Positions 14,681 through 21,363 of a stretch of 21,363 bases of DNA are shown here, in pieces. Made by a program: the position numbers and the translations under genes. The stretch is from Thioalkalivibrio sp. (lineage in GTDB: Bacteria; Pseudomonadota; Gammaproteobacteria; Ectothiorhodospirales; Ectothiorhodospiraceae), in assembly GCA_007120575.1 (NCBI GenBank), contig SKNJ01000187.1, positions 1-21,363 of the forward strand, in the 5' to 3' direction. How positions within the stretch are numbered: the first letter of the stretch is position 1; each line of letters opens with the position of its first letter. The notes beneath the pieces are model-generated. The model was not told the origin of the DNA. It saw nothing but the letters and a program-made list of their open reading frames with translations, and ran no database searches.

Positions 14681-16267
14681 TCAGGAAGCTCGCAGGGTAC
14701 CGGCGAAATAGCGCTCCAGGAAGGTATCGAAGTCCAGGGTATCGGCGGCCTCCAGCGCGGCCTGTTCCTCCAGCGAACGGCGCGCCAGCGCCTCCAGGGT
14801 CTCGGCACGGGGCAACGGGCCGTTGAAGCGGAAGGCCTCGCGGTGCTGTGCGGACAACCGGCTGGCATAACGGTAAAAGCCCTCCTCGCGCGCCATCATG
14901 TCTTCCAGCATGCGCGCGGAGGGGGTCAGATCGGCCTGTTCCACCTTGCCCCACTGTTCGCTCAGCGCGCGCCGATAGGGATCGCCCGGCAGCTCCTGGT
15001 CCAGGATTGCGGCAACCGGCCGCATCAGCGCCAGCAATTCGCGCGCCCAGTCCTGCAGCGCGAGCGAACCGGCCGCGCGGCGCAGGGTCAGGCCCGGCCG
15101 GCGCCCGTAATGCGCCACGTCCAGCAGATTGGCGTCGATCGCCTCCAGCTCGCCCGGCTCCAGCAGCGGACTGGGCTGCAGCAGGCAGGCCAGCGCGAAG
15201 GTCTCCAGGAACCGGAGCTGGGTCTCGTCCACCCCCAGCGGGTGCTGGGCATTGATGTCCACCGAGCGCAGTTCGACGTACTCGATCCCGCGTGCCTCCA
15301 GGGCATCCGTCGGCTTCTCGAAGCGCTCCAGCGGCTGCTTGGGCCGCACCGTGGAGTAGTACTCGTTCTCGATCTGCAGGATGTTGGCGTTCAGTTGCCG
15401 GTATTCGCCGTCCACCTTCACTCCGATGCACTCCCACTCCGGGCTGGGGGTGTTGATCGCACAGCGCAGCGATTCGACATAGCCAATCAGGGAGTTGTAG
15501 TCGGCCTTGATCCCGGTGGCGGCCTCCTTGCGGTTGGTGTAGCCGATATCGCCCATGCGCAGGCTGGTGGCATGCGGGAGGTAGCTGGTGTCGTCGTCAA
15601 AGTCCTCCAGCACCGCGCCGTGACCTTCAAGAAAGGAATTGCAGACCGCCGGCGAGGCCCCGAACAGGTAGGGCACCAGCCAGCCAAAGCGCAGCAGGTT
15701 GCGGATCATGCCCATCATGCGGGCATCGCGAAAGGCGCGACCATCGTCCTCGCCAAGCACCGCCGCCAGGGCCGGCCAGAATTCCTGGCGCGGGGAATAA
15801 TTGAAATGGACCCCCGCGATCACCTGCATCTTGCGGCCATACCGGTGACCCAGACCGACCCGGTAGACGGTCTTCATGCGCCCGGCATTGGAGTTTCCGT
15901 ACTGTGCCACCGGGATCGCCGCTTCGTTCTCGGTTACGCAGGGCATGCTGGTGGCCCATAGCGTCTCATCGCCGACGTTGGCCGCCGCGAAGGCCTGCAG
16001 GTCGTGGAGAAATCCCAGTGTCTCGCGCACGTCCTCGAACGGCGGCGTCACGAACTCCAGCAGGGCCTCGGAGTAGTCGGTGGTGATATAGGGATGGGTC
16101 AGCGCCGAACCCAGCGCCGGCGGGTGCGGGGTCAGCGCCGGCGAGCCCTCGGGGCGCACGCGCAGGGTCTCCTTCTCCAGCCCGATACGCCCATGCAGAC
16201 CGACCCCGGCCAGCTTCTCGGCCAGCCGCGCCACCAGGGTTTGCAGATTGCGCTCGTCGGTTCCCAC
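14681..16267 (-). CDS. gshA: Glutamate--cysteine ligase
   Basis: This 528-residue enzyme makes gamma-glutamylcysteine, the first and limiting step of glutathione synthesis. It is the proteobacterial type-1 enzyme: IGLEKETLRV at 28-37, TTDYSEALLEFVTPP at 62-76, YRVGLGHRYGRKMQVIAGVHFNYS, GDIGYTNRK and VELRSVDINAQHPLGV. The length matches E. coli GshA (about 518). The start is GTG at 16267 with no clear ribosome site. It places the first motif where E. coli has it, but another start a few codons away is possible. It is divergent from the acetolactate decarboxylase gene, and the glutathionyl-hydroquinone reductase gene lies downstream. gshB is not in the window. Confidence 0.95.
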   Translation of the reverse strand: MGTDERNLQTLVARLAEKLAGVGLHGRIGLEKETLRVRPEGSPALTPHPPALGSALTHPYITTDYSEALLEFVTPPFEDVRETLGFLHDLQAFAAANVGDETLWATSMPCVTENEAAIPVAQYGNSNAGRMKTVYRVGLGHRYGRKMQVIAGVHFNYSPRQEFWPALAAVLGEDDGRAFRDARMMGMIRNLLRFGWLVPYLFGASPAVCNSFLEGHGAVLEDFDDDTSYLPHATSLRMGDIGYTNRKEAATGIKADYNSLIGYVESLRCAINTPSPEWECIGVKVDGEYRQLNANILQIENEYYSTVRPKQPLERFEKPTDALEARGIEYVELRSVDINAQHPLGVDETQLRFLETFALACLLQPSPLLEPGELEAIDANLLDVAHYGRRPGLTLRRAAGSLALQDWARELLALMRPVAAILDQELPGDPYRRALSEQWGKVEQADLTPSARMLEDMMAREEGFYRYASRLSAQHREAFRFNGPLPRAETLEALARRSLEEQAALEAADTLDFDTFLERYFAGTLRAS

Positions 16268-16374
16268 GAAATGCGTTGTCCGGCAGTGATCGAAACCCGG
16301 CGAACATACCCGAATGTGGCAGCGCGGTCACATGCGCCCACCCCGGCTGCCGTGGACCCGCCCGGGGATCGGGA

Positions 16375-16405
16375 TTGTCGGTGCGGGCGCGCAATTGGCT
16401 ATCAT
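16375..16405 (+). promoter_or_regulatory. Possible promoter for acetolactate decarboxylase
   Basis: TTGTCG (16375-16380) and TATCAT (16400-16405) are 19 bases apart, slightly long. The implied start near 16412 leaves a 24-base leader with GGGAG before the ATG at 16436. Confidence 0.35.
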
Positions 16406-16435
16406 CAACACTTCAGCCTCGTCCCCGGGAGCCCC

Positions 16436-17245
16436 ATGGAACCGCTCGACCTGCCCCCCGAACTGCGCCGCAAGCTCACCCGGCAGGCCCGTGCCGCCGG
16501 CCAGAGCGAGATCGGATTGCTGGAACAACTCCTGGACACGACGCCCGCTGCCAGCCTGTATGTCTCGGCGCCGGTCAATGCACTGGTGGAGGGGTTGTAC
16601 CGCGAGGACACCACCATCCGCGACATCCTGCAACGCGGCGATTTCGGACTTGGCACCTTCAATGATCTGGACGGCGAGATGGTGGTGCTGGATGGTACCG
16701 TCTACCAGCTGCGCTCCGACGGGCAGGCCTACGCGGTGACCCCGGACACCCGCACGCCATTTGCCTGCGTCACACGGTTTCGCCCCTGGAGCGAGGAGGT
16801 CATCGACACGCCGCTGGACCACGCCGGCCTGCTGGCGCTGTTTGATCGCCTGATCCCGTCGCACAACATGCTGTATGCGATCCGGCTGGACGGCGTTTTC
16901 GATTACGTACGCACGCGTTCGGTTCCGCGCCAGGATGCCTATCGCCCGCTGGTCGAGGTTGCGCGCGAGCAGCCGGAATACGAGTTCGAGGACGTCGAGG
17001 GGTCGATGGCGGGATTCTGGACCCCGGACTTCATGCAGTCGGTGGCGGTGCCCGGCTATCACCTGCATTTCGTGGACGCGGCCCGTCAGCACGGCGGGCA
17101 CCTGCTGGAGGCCCGTCCCCGCCATATCCGCATCGCGCTGCAGCACATCCCGCGCCTGGACCTCGGGCTGCCGATGACCCTGGACTATCTCACCGCCGAC
17201 CTGAGCCGCGATACCCGCGACGACCTCGACGAGGCGGAGCACTGA
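16436..17245 (+). CDS. budA: Alpha-acetolactate decarboxylase
   Basis: This 269-residue cytoplasmic zinc enzyme converts alpha-acetolactate to acetoin. Family blocks are LYVSAPVNALVEGLYR at 41-56, GDFGLGTFNDLDGEMVVLDG at 68-87, MLYAIRLDGVFDYVRTRSVPRQ at 145-166, and GYHLHFVDAARQHGGHLLE at 207-225. His209, His211 and His222 have the same spacing as the three zinc histidines of the Brevibacillus enzyme (194, 196, 207). The frame is open from 16004, but ATG 16436 has GGGAG close upstream and a possible promoter. No acetolactate synthase gene adjoins it, so it would draw on acetolactate from valine/isoleucine synthesis. An alternative symbol is alsD. Confidence 0.93.
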   Translation: MEPLDLPPELRRKLTRQARAAGQSEIGLLEQLLDTTPAASLYVSAPVNALVEGLYREDTTIRDILQRGDFGLGTFNDLDGEMVVLDGTVYQLRSDGQAYAVTPDTRTPFACVTRFRPWSEEVIDTPLDHAGLLALFDRLIPSHNMLYAIRLDGVFDYVRTRSVPRQDAYRPLVEVAREQPEYEFEDVEGSMAGFWTPDFMQSVAVPGYHLHFVDAARQHGGHLLEARPRHIRIALQHIPRLDLGLPMTLDYLTADLSRDTRDDLDEAEH

Positions 17246-17320
17246 CCAGCGCCATCGCGCGGCCAGCGCACGCGGCACAGCCACCCGCGCCAGTAGTGGC
17301 TGGCCCTGGAGCCGGCGCTC

Positions 17321-17375
17321 GTGTTTACGGTGGCTGCGTCCCGGCCACCCGCCAGGACGGAGACGCCGTAAACAC
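17321..17375. terminator. Long hairpin between convergent genes
   Basis: GTGTTTACGG (17321-17330) and CCGTAAACAC (17366-17375) form a perfect 10-bp stem. CGTCC and GGACG pair inside it. It lies 76 bases after the decarboxylase stop and 57 before the cupin stop on the other strand. There is no clear T-run, so it is either a bidirectional terminator or a REP-like element. Confidence 0.6.
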
Positions 17376-17432
17376 CGGGACCCGGGCTAGCCAGCAGCGC
17401 ACAGGCGGAGAAAAACCGACACGTGCGAAGGG

Positions 17433-17855
17433 TCAGCGTCTCCCTCGCACGGTGACCGGGTGATCCACGACACCAGCGTAGAACACAATGATCTCGGCCG
17501 GCTCGGAACCGTCGTTACGGCCGTAATGCGGCGTATCAACCAGCTCGATGATCGGATCACCGGCGCGCAGGTGCAGCGTCTCTCCAGCCTCGCTGACCAC
17601 CGTCAGCTCACCGCTCAACAACACCCCGGCATTGATCACTGGATGATGGTGCATGGGCAGGCGGGTACCGGGCGGAACGGTGATCCGCAGCAGGGTGATC
17701 TCCGGCTGCCCCTCGGGGTAGGCCGGCAGTTCGGCCCCATCCCAACTGCTGGTCGACTGCGCCAGCGTCTCCACCCGGGCGCCTTCGTCGGCTCCGGCAT
17801 TCGTCAGCATCAGCAGCAACCCACCCGCCACCAGGATTCGTGTTATCCCACGCAT
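17433..17855 (-). CDS. Periplasmic cupin-domain protein
   Basis: This 140-residue protein has a classical signal peptide (basic start, [15 protein letters not shown], cleavage near residue 22) and a single cupin barrel. The metal motif is [20 protein letters not shown] with His69 and His71, and the second motif holds His110 ([10 protein letters not shown]). The canonical glutamate four residues after the second histidine is Asn75, a variation seen in several small cupins. GGGAGGTG six bases before the ATG is a strong ribosome site. It lies 22 bases downstream of the HD-GYP gene on the same strand, so it is probably the last gene of that operon. Its function is unknown; a periplasmic ligand- or metal-binding role is inference. 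Confidence 0.85.
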   Translation of the reverse strand: MRGITRILVAGGLLLMLTNAGADEGARVETLAQSTSSWDGAELPAYPEGQPEITLLRITVPPGTRLPMHHHPVINAGVLLSGELTVVSEAGETLHLRAGDPIIELVDTPHYGRNDGSEPAEIIVFYAGVVDHPVTVRGRR

Positions 17856-17877
17856 GCATCCACCTCCCTTCGTCCCA

Positions 17878-20800
17878 TCATTGATCCGGGCTCACCGTTT
17901 GCCCGGGCCCGCCCGCCGACGGCGGGAACGCAAAACCCTGCTCACGACAAAGTGCCAGGCAGGCATCCGCCACTTCGGGGTCGTACAGGCTGCCACGCCC
18001 GGCGTCGATCGCCTCCAGCGCCTGGTCCATGCCCAGGGCCGGCCGGTACGGACGGTGCGAGGCCATCGCCTCGACGACATCCGCGACCGCCAGGATCCGC
18101 GCCTCCCACAGGATCCCGTCACCGGACAGGCCCTGGGGGTAGCCGGAGCCATCCATGCGTTCGTGGTGCTGCAGGATCATCTCCGCGACCGGCCAGGGAA
18201 ACTCCACGCCTGCGACGATCTCGTAACCCACGCGCGGATGCTCCTGCAGTAGCTGATACTCCAGCGCCGAGAGTCGACCGGGCCGGTTCAGGATCTCGGA
18301 CGGCACGCCAATCTTGCCGATATCGTGGATACTGGCCGCCAGCCGCAGACCCTCGCGCCGATCCTCGTCCATCCCCAGGCACTCGGCCAGGGCATCGGCC
18401 AGCATCGCCACGCGTTCCTGATGCCCCGCGGTATACGGGTCGCGTTTCTCGATGGTGACCGCAATCGCCTGGATGGTGCCCTTCAGCGAGCGCTCCAGGC
18501 GCCCGGCCATGACCTGCTGGCGCGATTCGCTGGCCGCGCGCGCGGACTCGGCCTGCTCCCGGGCCTTGCGCATACGCAACGCGGTCAGTCCGTAGGCGAG
18601 ATCCGAGGCCATCTCCTCCAGCAGCTCCAGTTCCCGCTCGTCGAACGCATCCTCGCTGGCGGCATAGACGTTCAGGGTCGCGGCCACGCGCCCTTCGATG
18701 ACCAGGGGCAGGGCGGCCAGTCCGCGCAGGCCATGACGCTCCGCTGCCGCGCGCCACGGCGCGAAGTCGAGGTTATCGAGCAGGTCGCGAAACACCACCG
18801 TATCGCCCGCGCGCAGGGCTCGGCCCACCGGCCCGCGACCATGCGGGTCATCGGCATCCCAGGTCACGCGGATGGATTCGAGGAATTGCGACCCCTCGCC
18901 GGCCCAGGCATGCGGGATCACCTTGCACTCCGGTTCCGGACCGGCAAACCCGACCCAGGCCAGCGGATACCCGCCGGGATCCACCAGGATCTCCACCACC
19001 TGCCGCAACAACTGGTCCTCGTCCTCCGACCGGATCAGCATCTGGTTGGTCAGGTTCAGGGTGCGCAGGCTGCGGTTCAGGCGTTCCAGTTCCTGCTGCA
19101 CCTGCCGGGTCTCGGTCACATCCTGCACCGTCCCGACCATGCGCAACGGCTCGCCCGCACGATCCCGCTCCACCCGGGCACGCTCATGGACGATGCGCTC
19201 GCCCCCGTCCGCCCGCACGATCCGGTGGTCCAGATCGTAGGGCGCATCCCCGCTCAGTGATTCCTGCACGGCCTGCTCGACCCGCTCGCGATCCTGCGGG
19301 TGGACATGTTCCAGAAACGCCGTGTAGGTGGCACCAAAGACCTGCGGTTCCAACCCGAAGATGCGGTAGATTTCGTCCGACCAGTCCAGCGCATCGGAGC
19401 GCAAATCCAGGACCCAGCTACCCAGCCCGGCGATCCGTTGGGCCTCCTTCATGTTTTCGCGGCTGCGGCGCAGTTCGCTCTCGTCCTCCAGGACGTGGAT
19501 CGCATCCGCGTTCGGGCCCGTCCCGTGCTGGATCGCGAACGACCGCGATATCAATACGCGCCCATCCTCCAGGGTGACCTCCTCGCCCTCGCTGCGCATG
19601 GACTCCGGCCAGTCGCGGCAGGCCGCCAGGGGGCCTTCCAGCCCCGGCAGGGCCTGCCAGTAGACCTGTCCGCGCAGGGCCTCCAGGGGCTGCCCGGTCA
19701 GCGCCGCAAAGGCCGGATTGGCCTCGACGATGCGCAGTTCGCGGTCGTGGATGAAGATGGGGTCGGAGATCGCATCGAAGGCATCGTTCCACTGCCGCCG
19801 CGCTGCCTCCAGCTCACGGGTACGCGCGGCCACGCGCTCTTCGAGCCGATCCCGCGCATCGCGCAGCGCCGCCTGGCTGCGGCGCAGCCGCCGGTTCAGG
19901 CGTGCCACCTGCACCAGACCGATACTCAGCACCAGCAGCACTGCCAGCGTGGCCAACCCCCACGGCCAGTACCGCTCCCAGACCCCCCGCAGGGTCAGTA
20001 CCTCGGCATACGGTGGCAGGCCCAGCTCGCGCAACAGATCGTGCACCGGCTGGTAATTGCGCGGCACGGTCCAGCCGGCATACAGCCCGTCGCGCGCGAC
20101 CGCGCCATCCGCCGGGAGCGCCAGCAGGGCGCGGGCCACCTGATCCGCCAGGCCGCGCGGGGTATCCCGGGTCGCTGCCAGCGGCCATTCCGGATACAGG
20201 CGGGTCGACAGCGCCAGCGGAAAGTCGTCGGTGGTGTTGACGTGCAGCAGGCGCACCGTGTCCGCGTCGAGGCGTCCCTCGGCCACCATGTGTTCCAGGG
20301 TGTCGGTGCGCACCGTCCCCGCGTCCAGTTCACCCGCAAGCACACCCTCGACCACGGCGTCATGGGTGCCCAGAAAACGCAGTTCCGTGACATCGGCCGG
20401 GAGGCGCATCCCGTGACGTTGCAGCAGGCCCCGGGCCATCAGGTACCCACCCAGGGAGTTCTCCTCCACGGCCCCGAAACGCCGCCCGCGCAGGTCCTCC
20501 AGACCGACAACCCCGGGATGCCCGGCGCGCGTGAACACCACCCCGCCGAACTGATCGAGGACATGCTCCTCCACCCGGTTGCGCAGGGTCACCACCCACG
20601 CCGCGCCGAACTCCTTCTCCAGCCTCACGTAGATCGCCGGATTCACCAGCACGAAATCGACCTCGCCCCGCGCGACCGCCTCCGCGACCGCGTCGAAGCC
20701 CAGCGGACGGATCGCGAAGCGATGGCCCGGGATCTCCCGGGTCAGGAACTGCGCGGTCGGCTCCCAGCGCTGCAGCGCCGGTTCCGCCCCGCGTTTCGCC

Positions 20801-20892
20801 AGCACGCCGATTTCGACCAGCGTCTCCGCCGGCAGCGGCGCAGCCAGACAACACAGGAGAGGGGCAAGCCACCAGGCGCTGCGTCCGGTCAT
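17878..20892 (-). CDS. Periplasmic PhnD-like sensor with PAS-PAS-GAF and HD-GYP c-di-GMP phosphodiesterase
   Basis: This is a 1004-residue membrane receptor. In order it has a signal peptide (1-22), a periplasmic PhnD-like solute-binding domain (about 24-295, with [20 protein letters not shown] and [18 protein letters not shown]), a membrane helix (about 310-328), a coiled coil (330-368), PAS (about 368-472), PAS_3-type PAS (about 485-595), GAF (about 620-770), a second coiled coil, and HD-GYP (about 810-985). The HD-GYP site is complete: HDIGK at 856-860 and [11 protein letters not shown] at 909-919, so c-di-GMP hydrolysis is expected. The periplasmic domain resembles those of the TtrS/ThsS sulfur-oxyanion sensors. 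The ligand is inferred, not shown. The start ATG is two bases after the stop of the GGDEF gene. Confidence 0.93.
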   Translation of the reverse strand: MTGRSAWWLAPLLCCLAAPLPAETLVEIGVLAKRGAEPALQRWEPTAQFLTREIPGHRFAIRPLGFDAVAEAVARGEVDFVLVNPAIYVRLEKEFGAAWVVTLRNRVEEHVLDQFGGVVFTRAGHPGVVGLEDLRGRRFGAVEENSLGGYLMARGLLQRHGMRLPADVTELRFLGTHDAVVEGVLAGELDAGTVRTDTLEHMVAEGRLDADTVRLLHVNTTDDFPLALSTRLYPEWPLAATRDTPRGLADQVARALLALPADGAVARDGLYAGWTVPRNYQPVHDLLRELGLPPYAEVLTLRGVWERYWPWGLATLAVLLVLSIGLVQVARLNRRLRRSQAALRDARDRLEERVAARTRELEAARRQWNDAFDAISDPIFIHDRELRIVEANPAFAALTGQPLEALRGQVYWQALPGLEGPLAACRDWPESMRSEGEEVTLEDGRVLISRSFAIQHGTGPNADAIHVLEDESELRRSRENMKEAQRIAGLGSWVLDLRSDALDWSDEIYRIFGLEPQVFGATYTAFLEHVHPQDRERVEQAVQESLSGDAPYDLDHRIVRADGGERIVHERARVERDRAGEPLRMVGTVQDVTETRQVQQELERLNRSLRTLNLTNQMLIRSEDEDQLLRQVVEILVDPGGYPLAWVGFAGPEPECKVIPHAWAGEGSQFLESIRVTWDADDPHGRGPVGRALRAGDTVVFRDLLDNLDFAPWRAAAERHGLRGLAALPLVIEGRVAATLNVYAASEDAFDERELELLEEMASDLAYGLTALRMRKAREQAESARAASESRQQVMAGRLERSLKGTIQAIAVTIEKRDPYTAGHQERVAMLADALAECLGMDEDRREGLRLAASIHDIGKIGVPSEILNRPGRLSALEYQLLQEHPRVGYEIVAGVEFPWPVAEMILQHHERMDGSGYPQGLSGDGILWEARILAVADVVEAMASHRPYRPALGMDQALEAIDAGRGSLYDPEVADACLALCREQGFAFPPSAGGPGQTVSPDQ

Positions 20893-20894
20893 GG

Positions 20895-21363
20895 TCACGG
20901 CGCCACCATCACACAATTGCGTCCCGCGTCCTTGGCCTGATACAGGGCGCGGTCCGCAGCCTCGATCAGGGCATCGGCCGCACATGCCTCGCCCTCGCAG
21001 ACCGCGACTCCGAGGCTGATCGTGACCGGGGTCCGCTCCTCGACCACCGCACGCACGCGCTCGGCCACCGCGCACGCCGTCTGTTCGTCACACTGCGGCA
21101 ACAACATCAGATATTCCTCGCCACCGTAGCGCACCACCAGGTCGCCTCCACGCACCTGTTCGCACAGCAGGTCGGCAACCTCCGCGAGCAGTCGGTCCCC
21201 GGCCGGGTGTCCATAGCGATCGTTATAGTCCTTGAAATGGTCCAGGTCGGCCATGACCGCCGCCAGGCTGCCCTGGTAACGGCGGGCATTGCCGATGTCG
21301 CGCTCCAGCACGATCTCCATATAGCGCCGATTCCACAAGCCGGTCAGCGGGTCATGCATGGAC
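20895..21363 (-). CDS. GGDEF-domain diguanylate cyclase, C-terminal part
   Basis: The window holds about the last 155 residues of a protein whose 5' part lies beyond the right edge. They make up nearly one whole GGDEF domain: DPLTGLWNRRYM, then ADLDHFKDYNDRYGHPAGDRLL, then the active site GGEEY, and the C-terminal ADRALYQAKDAGRN. The signature is the accepted GGEE(F/Y) form, and an inhibitory I-site RGGD sits five residues before it. It should therefore make c-di-GMP from two GTP and be subject to product inhibition. The sensor part is unknown. The ATG 21359 in this frame is internal to the domain and is not the true start. It is followed at once by the HD-GYP gene. Confidence 0.92.
   Translation of the reverse strand, partial: SMHDPLTGLWNRRYMEIVLERDIGNARRYQGSLAAVMADLDHFKDYNDRYGHPAGDRLLAEVADLLCEQVRGGDLVVRYGGEEYLMLLPQCDEQTACAVAERVRAVVEERTPVTISLGVAVCEGEACAADALIEAADRALYQAKDAGRNCVMVAP

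Noticed and set aside
13077..15961. Long plus-strand frames opposite the adaptor, GST and gshA genes (also 19300-20940 opposite the HD-GYP gene)
   Set aside because: They are antisense shadows with no start context or domains. Each is opposite a well-supported gene.
16314..16333. CRP/FNR-like palindrome ATGTG-N10-CACAT between gshA and budA
   Set aside because: The spacing does not fit CRP (TGTGA-N6-TCACA) or FNR, and 5-bp arms are expected by chance in this composition.

Overview
The window looks like chromosomal DNA of a GC-rich, sulfur-oxidising gammaproteobacterium, most plausibly Thioalkalivibrio or another Ectothiorhodospiraceae member. The main reason is the flavocytochrome c sulfide dehydrogenase pair at the left edge. 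The strongly acidic proteins, the proteobacterial type of GshA and an RND efflux pump also fit. The genus is an inference. There is no rRNA, tRNA, CRISPR array or intact insertion sequence.

Layout. 1-1516: end of the cytochrome subunit and the complete flavoprotein subunit of sulfide dehydrogenase, then a strong terminator. 1535-2863: a tiny DUF465/YdcH protein and a divergent alpha/beta hydrolase, separated by a 360-base gap holding a 134-bp nested palindrome. 3008-5121: ferredoxin-NADP reductase (minus), then a CNHC thioredoxin-like protein and an unknown four-cysteine protein (plus). 5122-5441: a cluster of four inverted-repeat elements. 5442-6103: a degenerate ArsC/low-molecular-weight-phosphatase-like protein and a 68-residue unknown. 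6226-8015 (minus): nadA followed by an MntA/HepT toxin-antitoxin pair. 8115-9097: a 26-residue-repeat LRV/HEAT-like protein overlapping a membrane-anchored ScsD/TlpA-like thioredoxin. 9210-13468 (minus): an RND permease with its periplasmic adaptor. 13548-16267 (minus): glutathionyl-hydroquinone reductase downstream of gshA. 16436-17245: acetolactate decarboxylase. 17433-21363 (minus): a c-di-GMP cluster with a GGDEF protein (cut by the window edge), a 1004-residue PhnD-like/PAS/PAS/GAF/HD-GYP sensor and a periplasmic cupin.

How they fit together. Many of the genes concern sulfur and thiol redox chemistry: sulfide oxidation, glutathione synthesis and use, three thioredoxin-fold or reductase proteins, and a sensor whose periplasmic domain resembles those of tetrathionate/thiosulfate sensors. 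The pairing of a GGEEY cyclase with an HD-GYP phosphodiesterase carrying that sensor is the most interesting system here. It would couple an external solute, possibly a sulfur oxyanion, to c-di-GMP level. All six convergent gene junctions hold an inverted-repeat element, drawn from several unrelated repeat types.
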